Shown here: positions 25,840 through 34,474 of the stretch, piece after piece
Numbering within the stretch: the first letter of the stretch is position 1
How the letters are laid out: every line of letters starts with the position of its first letter
Source of the DNA: Terriglobia bacterium
GTDB lineage: Bacteria; Acidobacteriota; Terriglobia; UBA7540
Reading direction: 5' to 3'
Assembly (NCBI GenBank): GCA_030040995.1
Contig: JASHOS010000064.1
Location: 1-53,709 of the forward strand
Length of the DNA: 53,709 nt
Translations under genes and position numbers: made by a program
The notes under the pieces: model-generated
The model's database searches: none
The model's input: the letters and a program-made list of their open reading frames with translations, nothing else
What the model was told of the DNA's origin: nothing

Positions 25840-26655
25840 ATGCGTTGGACGTCAGAAAATTCGCGGAGGGCGGGGCGGCGGGTATGGGTCTGCGCTCCCG
25901 CTTTGATTCTGGCAGCCGCCATGCTGTCGCCCTCTCAAACAGCGCCAAACGCTCCCAAAGCGGCGATTCAGATCAGTCCGTCTGCCCAGGCTCTTCTCAA
26001 TCACGCCATCCAGGCGCTGGGCGGCCAGCGGTTTCTGAGCTTCAAGACGCTGACGACGCAGGGACGCGCCTTTTCCATTTCGGACGGCGTGGCAAACGGA
26101 TTCATCATGTACGACAGCAGCGCTGAATACCCTGACAAGCGCCGACTCTCCTACGGCCTCGGCAAAGCGAAGCCGGTTACTTTGATCAACAACGGAAATC
26201 AAGGCTGGGAAATTGACCGCTACGGCATCATCGACCAAACGGATAAGCAAATGCGCACCTGGAAGCTGGCTAATCGCTATGGCTTGGAGAACCTTCTGCG
26301 GATTCGCGTGCGCGAACCGGGCGTATTGATTGAGACTGGCGGCCAGGATTTCGTTGATAACACTCCAACGCTGATTCTCGACGTCATCGATGTCCGGCAG
26401 GTCGATGTTAAGCTCTACCTCGACACCCAGGATGGATTACCCGTCCAAATCTCATATCGCATTCAAGACCCGCAGACCCGCTACTGGGACGACTATACGA
26501 ATATCTATTCCGATTACCAGGATACTCAGGGAATCGAAACTCCCATGCACCTGGTCCAGTCTGTCAACGGCGAGCGGGTGGCAGAGACTTTCAGGACCGG
26601 GGTGAAATACAACGAAACCTACCCGCCTCATTTTTTTGCGCCTAACGGCTATTAG
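25840..26655 (+). CDS. Exported protein of unknown function, LolA-like fold possible
   Basis: A 271-residue protein with a signal peptide (RRVWVCAPALILAAAML...) and then a beta-rich domain (about 45-270). The early LLNHAIQALGGQRFLSFKTLT and the later LDTQDGLPVQISYRI and YNETYPPHFFAPNGY resemble proteins annotated as outer-membrane lipoprotein-sorting-like. That assignment rests on the pattern of strands, not on a fixed motif. A ribosome-binding site is not obvious. It is a lone gene 80 bp after plsC. Confidence 0.65.
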   Translation: MRWTSENSRRAGRRVWVCAPALILAAAMLSPSQTAPNAPKAAIQISPSAQALLNHAIQALGGQRFLSFKTLTTQGRAFSISDGVANGFIMYDSSAEYPDKRRLSYGLGKAKPVTLINNGNQGWEIDRYGIIDQTDKQMRTWKLANRYGLENLLRIRVREPGVLIETGGQDFVDNTPTLILDVIDVRQVDVKLYLDTQDGLPVQISYRIQDPQTRYWDDYTNIYSDYQDTQGIETPMHLVQSVNGERVAETFRTGVKYNETYPPHFFAPNGY

Positions 26656-26708
26656 GGCTGGTTGGCTGACTTTGCGAAGGGTAGCCTCGTCTGGTTGCCG
26701 TTCAACGT

Positions 26709-26933
26709 TCAACTTCTGGTTTTGGCTCCCACCACCACCAAAACAACTCCGCCCGCCAGGATGATGCCGCCCAGGATCGGAGGCAGCGGCACTGTCTTCT
26801 GAGTCTTAGCTGAGGCCGAGACAGAGCCAACCTTGAACAATTTCTTATGGCTGGTATAAGTGATGCCGCCATAAATCAAGATGATTATGCCGGCAATGAC
26901 GAGGATGATTCCCACGATACCGTATGCTTTCAT
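26709..26933 (-). CDS. Small two-TM membrane protein (DUF3185-like)
   Basis: A 74-residue protein with two transmembrane helices (about 4-22 and 50-70) joined by a short hydrophilic loop that contains TYTSHKKLFKVG and QKTVPLPP. Small two-helix proteins of this layout are widespread in soil bacteria; the DUF3185 assignment is tentative. Function unknown. It is in the same orientation as the small gene at 27003-27146, which suggests a stress-membrane cluster, but no operon signals were found. Confidence 0.65.
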   Translation of the reverse strand: MKAYGIVGIILVIAGIIILIYGGITYTSHKKLFKVGSVSASAKTQKTVPLPPILGGIILAGGVVLVVVGAKTRS

Positions 26934-27002
26934 GCGAGCTCCCGCGATAGATGCTGATGAGTTGCTGACGCGGCGGTTCTCAACAACGCCTCGGGTAGAC
27001 TC

Positions 27003-27146
27003 TTATGCCCTCCGCCGCACGAAGTGAACAATCAAGGAAATAATCGCCAGAATGATCAACAGATGGATGAGCGCGCTAGCGAAATGGAAAACGATGAAAC
27101 CGAAAACCCATGCAATTAACAGCACAACGAACAGCACAATAAACAT
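27003..27146 (-). CDS. Small membrane protein, lmo0937 family-like
   Basis: A 47-residue protein almost entirely hydrophobic in two TM helices (FIVLFVVLLIAWVFGFIVFH and LIHLLIILAIISLIV), ending in a basic HFVRRRA tail. This matches the lmo0937/DUF5670 family of short stress-associated membrane proteins. The open frame extends upstream to 27308, but the ATG at 27146 with AGAGGA upstream starts the conserved part. Confidence 0.75.
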   Translation of the reverse strand: MFIVLFVVLLIAWVFGFIVFHFASALIHLLIILAIISLIVHFVRRRA

Positions 27147-27324
27147 AGCTGGCGTCCTCTCGCTGATTGGTACACGGTGTCTGAATTGAGAAAAGCGAAT
27201 TTTTGAACCGCAGATCGGGCGACCATGTACCTCACACTCTCCGTCCGCTCGCGCCTGAAGGATCAGGCGACTTATCCAGAACATATCCTGAATCCGCTGC
27301 GCCGTCAACGCGGCGCTATGTTCC

Positions 27325-27411
27325 GTAGTGGGTCAGTTTGATGTAGAGGCGGCTTCACGCCGCCATCTGGCGAGGTAAACTCGCCGCTACAAGTCCAAAC
27401 TGACCGACTAC
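27325..27411. repeat. 87-bp MITE-like element, copy 2 (best preserved)
   Basis: The ends GTAGTGGGTCAGTTTG and CAAACTGACCGACTAC form a 16-bp terminal inverted repeat with one mismatch. Inside lie two hairpins, GGCGGCTTCACGCCGCC and GGCGAGGTAAACTCGCC. It lies 2 bp after the stop codon of the EamA gene and may act as its terminator. A copy with the same length is at 43098-43184. Confidence 0.9.
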
Positions 27412-27412
27412 T

Positions 27413-28285
27413 TTATGTTCCAATGCGGGGATGCGCCTCGCCATCGCCCCAGGCTTCGGAAGCGACCATGCCTGCCAGAATGAATCCCGAACCGATAAGC
27501 ACTCGGACACCCAGCCGTTCGTTGATTACCCAAAATGAAGTGAGAGCCGCAAAAACCGGCTCGAGGGCAAAAATCAGGGCGGCGTGGGCGGCGGGGACAT
27601 AGCGCTGCGCCCAGTTCTGAACTCCGAACGCGAATGCGGTTGCGAAAACAGCCGTCACGGCAATCGCGCCCGCAAGCCCCGGCGTAAAGTTCAAGTAAGG
27701 GTGCGGGTGAAGAGGCAGCGCCACAGAGGCCAGGATACCCGCAATGAGGATTTGCGCCGGCGCCAGTTGAATGAAAGAATAGCTTCGCGCATAGACGCCC
27801 ACCATCACAATGTAAGCCGCAAACGCGATTGCTCCCACTAAGGTGAGCCAGTCGCCGCGGTTGATTCCCCGTGAGGTGGAAGGTGAAACGAGCAAATAGA
27901 TACCCGCAAGTCCCAACAGTGCGCCGGCCGCGCTGCCGGGTCGAAGCCGCACGCCTGCCAGGGGCATGATCACCGGAACCAGAATGACGCTGAAGCCTGT
28001 AATAAAAGCGGATTTGGAGGGCGTGGTGTAGATCAGGCCTGCGGTTTGAAAGATATACCCAAGAAAGAGCAGAGTTCCCAGGACTGCCGCTGGCCCAAGA
28101 CACCGGAGATTGAGTTTGCGCCACCCCAGAGTGAGAAACAGCAGGAGACCTGCGAGCGTGAAACGCCCGGCGATGAAGACGAGCGGAGAAGCATCCTTCA
28201 GCGCTTCCTTGACAATCACGAAGGTCGCGCCCCAAATAAACGTGACGAGAATCAACAGCAGTTCAGCTTGCGATCTTTTGGACAA
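27413..28285 (-). CDS. EamA/DMT-family transporter
   Basis: A 290-residue inner-membrane protein with ten predicted helices in two repeats of five, the drug/metabolite transporter layout. The first repeat begins with LLLILVTFIWGATFVIVKEALKD, and the second ends in FALEPVFAALTSFWVINERLG, the family's conserved GE/NE motif region (EPVFAAL...). Substrate unknown. It is divergent from the atp cluster and its stop is next to a MITE-like element. Confidence 0.88.
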   Translation of the reverse strand: MSKRSQAELLLILVTFIWGATFVIVKEALKDASPLVFIAGRFTLAGLLLFLTLGWRKLNLRCLGPAAVLGTLLFLGYIFQTAGLIYTTPSKSAFITGFSVILVPVIMPLAGVRLRPGSAAGALLGLAGIYLLVSPSTSRGINRGDWLTLVGAIAFAAYIVMVGVYARSYSFIQLAPAQILIAGILASVALPLHPHPYLNFTPGLAGAIAVTAVFATAFAFGVQNWAQRYVPAAHAALIFALEPVFAALTSFWVINERLGVRVLIGSGFILAGMVASEAWGDGEAHPRIGT

Positions 28286-28480
28286 GGCGCCACTCTCGTT
28301 GCATCATACGCTCGTGTAGTGTCCAGGAATTGGGTGGACAATACAATGGTGGCACATAACATCGCGCACTTTGCGATGTGAGATCTATGGATCGCAGACC
28401 TCGCCAAAAGCGGCCATGTCTGCGCCACCCCGCGTTGCGTCACACCCTAGTGCCACTGGCCATCACCTTCTGCGTGGAGA

Positions 28481-28489
28481 TGCTATACT
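28481..28489 (+). promoter_or_regulatory. Possible extended -10 promoter for the atp cluster
   Basis: TGCTATACT has the extended -10 form (TGn plus TATACT, 5 of 6 to TATAAT). A clear -35 was not found. Its predicted start is about 55 bases before atpZ, a reasonable distance. Confidence 0.4.
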
Positions 28490-28549
28490 AATTCTTCAAT
28501 AACGGCGAGGGCCTTCGCTGATCCCATTTAACTCAGACGTGGAGAGTGG

Positions 28550-28813
28550 GTGCCACCCCGGGGGAACAGGACATCGGACTGGGCGCTGGCGGCATATTAT
28601 GGCAGTCTAGCCATGATCATTCCGGGAGGCGCGGTCGCAGGCTACTTGGCCGGTTGGTATCTGGACCGCTATACCGGTCTGAGCCCGGTGCTCGCGGTGG
28701 TGGGCGCGATTGCAGGGGGTGCTTCAGGTGTTGCCGAAGTCCTGCAGATCATTTCCCGAACGGAGAAAAATGCTGGCCGCAATGCTAAGCCGGATGATCA
28801 CGACGAACACTGA
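28550..28813 (+). CDS. atpZ: AtpZ/AtpI-like small F-ATPase-associated membrane protein
   Basis: An 87-residue protein with two membrane helices: YYGSLAMIIPGGAVAGYLAGWYLD and VLAVVGAIAGGASGVAEVLQII, the AtpZ (F0F1-ATPase subunit, putative Mg2+/Ca2+ transporter or c-ring assembly) layout. Residues near LDRYTG match the family's GxxLDxxxGT motif. It starts at GTG 28550 with GGAGAG upstream. It overlaps atpI by 44 bp. Confidence 0.82.
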   Translation: MPPRGNRTSDWALAAYYGSLAMIIPGGAVAGYLAGWYLDRYTGLSPVLAVVGAIAGGASGVAEVLQIISRTEKNAGRNAKPDDHDEH

Positions 28814-29192
28814 AACGCGTCTGCTCCGCTGGATGGTGTTCATTTCGGCGGCTGTGCTGCTTGCGATGCTCCTCGCCGCGAGTCTCCGCTTCGCGGCAGG
28901 ATTTGCGTGCGGGACCGCAGTATCTATCCTGGGATACCTCTGGCTCCAGAAAGCCGTGGGGCACGCTCTTGGTTCGGGAACGGGCCGCGTTTCCAAGAAA
29001 CTGGTTTTCGAGCTGATAATACGCTATCCTTTGTTATTCGGAACTCTCTATCTCGTTTACCGGACAAACTGGTTGTCGATTTGGGCGGTGCTGGCCGGCC
29101 TTTCGGTTCCGATGGCAGGCGCCGCTGCCGAGGGTCTGTATCAGGTGAAGGGAATGCTTTCTCCTTCGCGTACGGCCCGGAAGATGACCTGA
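28770..29192 (+). CDS. atpI: ATP synthase subunit I (AtpI-like)
   Basis: A 140-residue protein with four predicted membrane helices, consistent with AtpI, which helps assemble the c-ring. The first ATG with a nearby GGAG is 28770; 28782 or 28794 are alternatives. The family has little sequence conservation, so the call rests on helix pattern and on position between atpZ and atpB. Confidence 0.75.
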   Translation: MLAAMLSRMITTNTETRLLRWMVFISAAVLLAMLLAASLRFAAGFACGTAVSILGYLWLQKAVGHALGSGTGRVSKKLVFELIIRYPLLFGTLYLVYRTNWLSIWAVLAGLSVPMAGAAAEGLYQVKGMLSPSRTARKMT

Positions 29193-29328
29193 GCAGCCGA
29201 AAATTCCACCTTAACCTAGACGAGACGGGAACAGGGAATAGTTTGACCCTGTTGGCGCACCGCTCGCTGCATCTAGATTCAGGCAAGGGGCACGATAAGA
29301 GAGACCGCTCCTCTGGACGGAGCCAAGA

Positions 29329-30069
29329 ATGCCGGGCCAGCATCCATTTTGGTTTGCCGAGTTATTGAACAAGCTATTTGGCGGCATTGTAACCGCTTGC
29401 CTCGTAAAGCTCGGCATACCGCCCGCAAGTCCGGCAAACCCGATTCCGAAGTACGTCGCTGAAGAAGTTCTGATTATTCTCATTATTGTGGTCGCAGCCG
29501 CCATCCTGCGGCTGCGGCTTTCGGTGGAAAAGCCTGGCCGCTTTCAACTGACCATGGAATTTGTGATCGAATTCACCCGTAATATGACGGACGAGATGAT
29601 CGGCAAAGAGGGAAGGCGTTACGTCGCGCTGATCGGAACGCTCGGAATCTTCATCTGCCTTTGCAATCTGATGAGTTTGATCCCCACGCTTGATAGCCCT
29701 ACCGCGAACATCGCGGTGCCGCTGGGGTGCGCGCTGCTCGTCTTTGTGCACTATAACTTGCAGGGAATCCGTCATCATGGCATCTTCGGATATCTGAAGC
29801 ATCTGGCGGGACCGATGGCGGCCATTGCCATTCTGATGTTTCCTATTGAGGTTTTCAGTAATGTTTTGCGCATGTTATCACTGAGCGTCCGTCTTTGGGC
29901 GAACATGATCGCTGGAGGCATGGTCGAAAACGTCTTTACGGAATTGATTCCAATCGTGGTTCCTGCTATTTTCATGGCACTGCACATTTTCGAATCGCTG
30001 TTGCAGGCCTACATCTTCATGATTCTTCCGGCGCTCTATATCGCCCTCGCCACGCAGGAAGAACACTGA
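29329..30069 (+). CDS. atpB: F0F1 ATP synthase subunit a
   Basis: Subunit a holds the ion half-channels of the membrane motor. The 246-residue protein has the usual five or six helices. The essential arginine is in the RMLSLSVRLWANMIAGG helix, and the family motif ALHIFESLLQAYIFM follows near the C-terminus. It lies 136 bp after atpI and 76 bp before atpE. Confidence 0.96.
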   Translation: MPGQHPFWFAELLNKLFGGIVTACLVKLGIPPASPANPIPKYVAEEVLIILIIVVAAAILRLRLSVEKPGRFQLTMEFVIEFTRNMTDEMIGKEGRRYVALIGTLGIFICLCNLMSLIPTLDSPTANIAVPLGCALLVFVHYNLQGIRHHGIFGYLKHLAGPMAAIAILMFPIEVFSNVLRMLSLSVRLWANMIAGGMVENVFTELIPIVVPAIFMALHIFESLLQAYIFMILPALYIALATQEEH

Positions 30070-30145
30070 TCGGGCGGCGATTGGGCGTAATTTCAATCAG
30101 CGCTTCGCGCCGTAGCGGCGTAAAGATGCAAAGGAGATTACCAAG

Positions 30146-30466
30146 TTGCGACAGAAGATGATGCTTTTCCTAACGGGGATTGTTGGGCTTTTCGTGGCCG
30201 TCCCAGCCTTTGCTCAAGGGGCCACCCATACGGCGGCTGCAACCGGCACCCAGTTGGGCGCCGTTGCCGCCGGACTCGGCATCGCAATTGCCGCCGGTTT
30301 ATGCGGCATCGGGCAGGGTAAGGCTGCTGCCAGCGCCTGCGAGGGCGTGGCACGCAATCCCGGAGCGCGTCCTGCGATCTTTACCTTCATGATTCTCGGC
30401 CTGATCTTTATCGAGTCTCTGGCGCTCTATACATTTGCGGTCGCCATGATCATCCTGTTCAGATAG
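30146..30466 (+). CDS. atpE: F0F1 ATP synthase subunit c, with an N-terminal signal-like extension
   Basis: Subunit c forms the rotor ring. This one is 106 residues. The first ~24 (MLFLTGIVGLFVAVPAFAQG) look like a cleavable signal. Mature helix 1 has GLGIAIAAGLCGIGQGKAA and helix 2 ends in FIESLALYTFAVAM with the ion-binding Glu. The Gln in GIGQGK, the Glu-Ser pair and the Tyr four residues later are the residues that bind Na+ in Na+-type rings (see findings). TTG start at 30146 with AAGGAG 9 bases upstream. No atpF/H/A/G/D/C follows. Confidence 0.95.
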   Translation: MRQKMMLFLTGIVGLFVAVPAFAQGATHTAAATGTQLGAVAAGLGIAIAAGLCGIGQGKAAASACEGVARNPGARPAIFTFMILGLIFIESLALYTFAVAMIILFR

Positions 30467-30510
30467 GCTTCCCAGAGCCCCACCTGCTGATCTCTACCGG
30501 AACTGCACGC

Positions 30511-30540
30511 TCCCGCTCTGCGGGCAGCACTTTTCCTTTT
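30511..30540 (+). terminator. Possible terminator after atpE
   Basis: CCCGC and GCGGG pair around a 3-base loop, followed at once by CAGCACTTTTCCTTTT, a T-rich run. The stem is short, so support is limited. It fits the end of the atpZ-I-B-E unit. Confidence 0.3.
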
Positions 30541-30722
30541 GCCGGCTCACGCCAGTGCCGGGATGTTGCGGACTAGCCGCTTCCTTCACACACTCACAGC
30601 TTGGGGTTCGTAGATGCAGCCTTAAGCCGTTATTTCGCACAGCGGGCAAATCCGCCCTGCCCCCCGCCCGCGAAAGTCTGGCACTACAGCAATGAGCCGG
30701 CGGCCCTCATAATCAACTGCAT

Positions 30723-31904
30723 ATGAAGACGAATCGACACCTTTTCCTGCTGGCCCTGTTCCGTACATCACGGAGCGTCGCTGCGGGAATGATCGCTATC
30801 GCCTTTCCCTATCTTATCCTCCGGGTGTTACACGACTCAGCGTTGATCCTTGGCTTACTTTATACAGCCGCGGCTCTCGCTACCGCTGCCTTCGGACTTG
30901 GTTTCGGTTTTCTCACTGACGTTTGGGGGCAAAAGAAAACGCTGATCGCTGTGGGCCTCATGTTGCCGGCAAGCTCCGCTCTGGTGTTCGCGTCGAATTG
31001 GCTACCGGCCCTTTTCCTTGGCTGCATCATTGGCGGATACTCGGCGACCGGATCGCTGATGGAGGGGGGAGTGGGCGGCGCTGCCCAACCTTCCCAGGTG
31101 GTGGCGATCAGCGAGCTCACCGACCGGAATAACCGCACGTTCGTTTTCTCCTTTTTCACCTTCCTCAGCGGAATCACGGCGGCGGCGGGCGCCTTGATGG
31201 CGCGCCTCTTCACGGTCCACAATGTGTTCCTGGCTTCAGCCCTGATTTCTCTGGCAGGGATCGCCTGCTTAATCCCGCTCCACTTCCGGGAGTACCGTGG
31301 AGACATTCGTCGCTTGAGCAGCCGTGAAATCATTGGTAAGTTCAGTCTGACGGGCGCGCTGAACGGATTTGCGGCGGGCCTCATTGTGCCTTTTCTGATT
31401 CCCTTCTTTGTAATCGTCTACCACGTGCCGAAATCACAGATGGCTGTGTACGGCTTTATTGCGGGCGCACTGGCCTCCTTCGCCGTCCTGGCAGCCCCTC
31501 GCATGGACCGGATGTGGGGTTTCGTGAACAGCATCGCGTGGACGCGCGGATTAGGCACGGCGCTCCTGCTCCTGCTGCCGTTAACTCACGACGCTCTGCT
31601 GGCGTTGCTGGTTTATTTCGTTACTCCGTCATTACGGGTAATGGCGATGCCGGTTCAGCGGACGGCGCTCACCGAAATGGTTCATTCCGATGAGATCGGC
31701 CGCGCTATGGGGTTGAACCAAGTCGCCCGGCTGACAGCCTCTTCGGGGGCAATCGCTTTCACGGGCTACATGTTCGACCTTTCGGATATCGCCCTGCCGT
31801 TCTACGTCTATGCCGGCGTTATGGCCTTCAATATTTACTTGTATTTCCGGTTCTTCAGGCCGGTCGAGTCGCGGCTAGAGGATTCGGAACGCTTGCAACC
31901 CTGA
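30723..31904 (+). CDS. Major facilitator superfamily transporter
   Basis: A 393-residue protein with twelve predicted helices in two halves (about 1-190 and 205-385). The first half has the GLGFGFLTDVWGQKKTLI segment, a variant of the MFS loop 2-3 motif G-x-L-x-D-x-x-G-x-x. The C-terminal half has MDRMWG and GLNQVARLTASSG. Substrate unknown. Start ATG 30723 follows a GC-rich leader without an obvious ribosome-binding site. Confidence 0.85.
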   Translation: MKTNRHLFLLALFRTSRSVAAGMIAIAFPYLILRVLHDSALILGLLYTAAALATAAFGLGFGFLTDVWGQKKTLIAVGLMLPASSALVFASNWLPALFLGCIIGGYSATGSLMEGGVGGAAQPSQVVAISELTDRNNRTFVFSFFTFLSGITAAAGALMARLFTVHNVFLASALISLAGIACLIPLHFREYRGDIRRLSSREIIGKFSLTGALNGFAAGLIVPFLIPFFVIVYHVPKSQMAVYGFIAGALASFAVLAAPRMDRMWGFVNSIAWTRGLGTALLLLLPLTHDALLALLVYFVTPSLRVMAMPVQRTALTEMVHSDEIGRAMGLNQVARLTASSGAIAFTGYMFDLSDIALPFYVYAGVMAFNIYLYFRFFRPVESRLEDSERLQP

Positions 31905-31915
31905 GCTTGACATCC

Positions 31916-31967
31916 CGTAGCGCCGACCTTCAGGTCGGCACGTGCCGGGCTAAAGCCCGGCGCTACA
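31916..31967. repeat. Double-hairpin repeat, GTAGCGCC...GGCGCTAC, copy 1
   Basis: It has the outer ends GTAGCGCC and GGCGCTAC, and two inner hairpins, CCGACCTTCAGGTCGG and CCGGGCTAAAGCCCGG. A nearly identical copy lies at 41301-41352. Half-copies (GCCGGCCTTTAGGCCGGC) are in the 73-bp tandem repeat (9752, 9824) and at 14182. Confidence 0.85.
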
Positions 31968-31982
31968 AAACGCACAAGATCA

Positions 31983-33209
31983 ATGCCTCTAGCCACGTTG
32001 ATCATCTTTGCCGCCGCCTATACCGCCATTGCCGCCGGCCGGCTGCCTGGATTCCCGGTGAGCCGGGCCAGCGCGGCGATTATTGGCGCCGTGGCGATGA
32101 TTGCCGCGGGCGCTTTATCCCTTCGCGACGCCTTCTTCTCCATCGACTACAACACCATCGCCCTCTTGTTTGGCATGATGGTTGTCATCGCTTTCCTCAG
32201 GCTTTCCGGAGTTTTCCGGCTGGCTGGGGCGAAGGCCCTGAAGCATACTCACCGGCCCGTTATACTCCTCATTGCGGTGGTCTGCGCTTCCGGGTTTCTT
32301 TCTGCCTTTCTAGTCAACGACGCGGTTTGCCTCGCCTTCACGCCACTCGTTTTAGACGTGGCGTCGGATTTGCGCCGGAATCCTGTGCCTTACCTTCTTG
32401 GCCTGGCGATGGCGGCCAACGCAGGAAGCTGCTGTACGATCACCGGCAATCCGCAGAACATGATCATTGGAAGCGCTTCGGGAATCCGCTACACGTCATT
32501 CGCTGCGGCATTGTCGCCGGTAGGCGCCATCAGCTTGGTTCTTGTGGTTGTGGTGGTCGTATGCTTCTACCGGCAGGAATTTCGCTTCTCGGAGCGGTTC
32601 ACCTTCCTGCCCAGCCCGGCGGAGCCAGTCAAGCCAGCAAAGATCGACTGGGTGATGCTGTGGAAACCGATAGCGGCTACGGCAGGGATGGTCCTCTTTT
32701 TTTTCCTTGGCGTGCCCGCGCCCGTCGTGGCGCTGGTTGCCGCGGCTTTCCTACTGGCGACACAGCGCGCCAAGCCTGAGGACGTTTTCGGTGAGGTCGA
32801 CTGGTCTCTGCTGGCGCTGTTTTGCGGATTATTCGTTATCGTCGCGGGCGTAGAAAAAACGCCGCTGTTTTCGGCACTTCCCGCGCTCGCCGCCCGGCTG
32901 AGGTTTCAAAATGCTGCCATCCTCAGCGCGGCTTCCGGAGCGCTTTCCAATCTAGTGAGCAACGTGCCCGCGGTTCTGCTTCTAAAGCCGCTAATTCCTC
33001 ACCTGCCTCATGCCGCACGCTCCTGGCTGCTTCTCGCCATGTCCTCCACGCTGGCCGGCAATTTAACCATTGTCGGCTCGGTGGCCAACTTGATCGTGAT
33101 CCATGGCGCGCGGCGCACCGTTGAAATCAGTTTTTGGGACTATTTCAAAGTGGGTGCGCCTCTGACGGTGGTCACGATTGTGACCGGGGTTTTCTGGCTA
33201 GCCCGATGA
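31983..33209 (+). CDS. SLC13/ArsB-type anion transporter (YbiR-like)
   Basis: A 408-residue protein with about eleven membrane helices. It has the family's re-entrant motif GSCCTITGNPQNMIIG (SNVG/GNPxN type, residues about 150-165) and a matching second-half motif around LAGNLTIVGSVANLIV. Proteins like this export or import small anions (arsenite, dicarboxylate or other); the substrate cannot be told. A second long frame in the same region (31907-32779) is a shadow. The gene ends 11 bp before lysA, which is convergent. Confidence 0.85.
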   Translation: MPLATLIIFAAAYTAIAAGRLPGFPVSRASAAIIGAVAMIAAGALSLRDAFFSIDYNTIALLFGMMVVIAFLRLSGVFRLAGAKALKHTHRPVILLIAVVCASGFLSAFLVNDAVCLAFTPLVLDVASDLRRNPVPYLLGLAMAANAGSCCTITGNPQNMIIGSASGIRYTSFAAALSPVGAISLVLVVVVVVCFYRQEFRFSERFTFLPSPAEPVKPAKIDWVMLWKPIAATAGMVLFFFLGVPAPVVALVAAAFLLATQRAKPEDVFGEVDWSLLALFCGLFVIVAGVEKTPLFSALPALAARLRFQNAAILSAASGALSNLVSNVPAVLLLKPLIPHLPHAARSWLLLAMSSTLAGNLTIVGSVANLIVIHGARRTVEISFWDYFKVGAPLTVVTIVTGVFWLAR

Positions 33210-33220
33210 TCTGCTCCCGG

Positions 33221-34471
33221 CTACAGCACCTCTGGACGGATCAGATCTTCGATGGTTTCCCGGGGGCGAATGAGCTTTACGGATTTTCCGTGCACCAGCA
33301 CTTCCGGCGCTCGGGGACGGGAGTTGTAGTTCGAAGCCAGGGAATAGCCGTAAGCCCCGGCTGTCAGGAGGGCGAGTAAGTCGCCTTCGCGCACTGGCGG
33401 CATCTCCCGATCGCGCGCGAAGAAATCGCCGGTTTCGCAGATGGGGCCCACAACGTCGGCGCGAACCGTTCCGTTAAGTCCGGCACGCAGCGGCAGGATC
33501 TCATGAAACGACCCATAGAGCGCCGGGCGAACCAAGTCATTCATGCCGGAATCAACGACTACAAAAACCTTGCCGGGACCACCTTTGACATACAGCACCC
33601 GCGTCAAGAGAAGGCCGGAATTAGCTACGATCGAGCGTCCCGGCTCAACAATGAGCCGGTAGGGAGACCCGCGCAGGCGCGCCTCAAGCCCTCGCGCAAG
33701 CCGGGAGAAATCAAGGGGTTGCTCATTGTCGTACCGAATTCCAAACCCGCCTCCAAGGTCCAGAAACCGCAGGGCAACGCCTTCTGTTTCGAGATCGCCG
33801 GCGAGACTTTTGATTTCGTCGAACGCTTTGAAAAATGGCTCGGCGTTGAGAATCTGCGAGCCAATGTGGCAGGCGATGCCGCACGCGTCAAGGCCAGCTT
33901 GCTTGGCTGACCGGTAAAGTGAGACCGCTTCTTCTTTTGGTACCCCAAATTTGTGAATCGTCTGGCCCGTAGAGATGTAAGGATGAGTTTCCGCCTCAAC
34001 GTCCGGATTGACCCGGATGGCGATCCGGGCCTGGCGGCCAAGGGTGTGGGCGCGGCTACGGATCAGTTCCAATTCGCCCGCTGATTCCACGTTAAACATC
34101 AAGATGCCCGCCTCAAGCGCCGCGTCGATTTCCGCCTGAGTCTTGCCCACGCCGGAATATACCACCCGGGATGCGTTCCCTTGAACCTTTACGACGCGCG
34201 CCAGCTCACCGCCCGAGACCACGTCAAAACCCGCCCCGGCATCTCCGAGCAGCTTGAGAATGCTGAGATTGGAATTGGCTTTTACGGAGTAGCAGAGCAG
34301 TGAGGAGAATGAGGCCAAACAGTCCGCAAGGCACCGGAAATTTTGCAGGATGGTAGCCTGGCTGTAGACGTAAACGGGAGTGCCGAACCGTGCCGCGAGC
34401 GCCGTCAGAGAGACCTCTTCGCAGCACAGTTCGCCGGACCGGTACTCAACGTGCGGATTGGAAAATTTCAT
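33221..34471 (-). CDS. lysA: Diaminopimelate decarboxylase LysA
   Basis: LysA makes lysine from meso-diaminopimelate. The 416-residue PLP enzyme shows YSVKANSN (PLP lysine), HIGSQ, LDLGGGFGI, EPGRSIVANSG (PLP phosphate), and C-terminal GPICETGDFFARDR with the catalytic Cys, then GAYGYSLASNYNSRPR. It overlaps or abuts the PP2C gene (3-bp gap), so the two are likely co-transcribed. It is normal in length. Confidence 0.97.
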   Translation of the reverse strand: MKFSNPHVEYRSGELCCEEVSLTALAARFGTPVYVYSQATILQNFRCLADCLASFSSLLCYSVKANSNLSILKLLGDAGAGFDVVSGGELARVVKVQGNASRVVYSGVGKTQAEIDAALEAGILMFNVESAGELELIRSRAHTLGRQARIAIRVNPDVEAETHPYISTGQTIHKFGVPKEEAVSLYRSAKQAGLDACGIACHIGSQILNAEPFFKAFDEIKSLAGDLETEGVALRFLDLGGGFGIRYDNEQPLDFSRLARGLEARLRGSPYRLIVEPGRSIVANSGLLLTRVLYVKGGPGKVFVVVDSGMNDLVRPALYGSFHEILPLRAGLNGTVRADVVGPICETGDFFARDREMPPVREGDLLALLTAGAYGYSLASNYNSRPRAPEVLVHGKSVKLIRPRETIEDLIRPEVL

Positions 34472-34474
34472 CGT

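Noticed and set aside
31907-32779. Alternative frame in the anion transporter region
   Set aside because: It is Arg/Pro/Gly-rich, while the 31983-33209 frame has membrane helices and a transporter motif.
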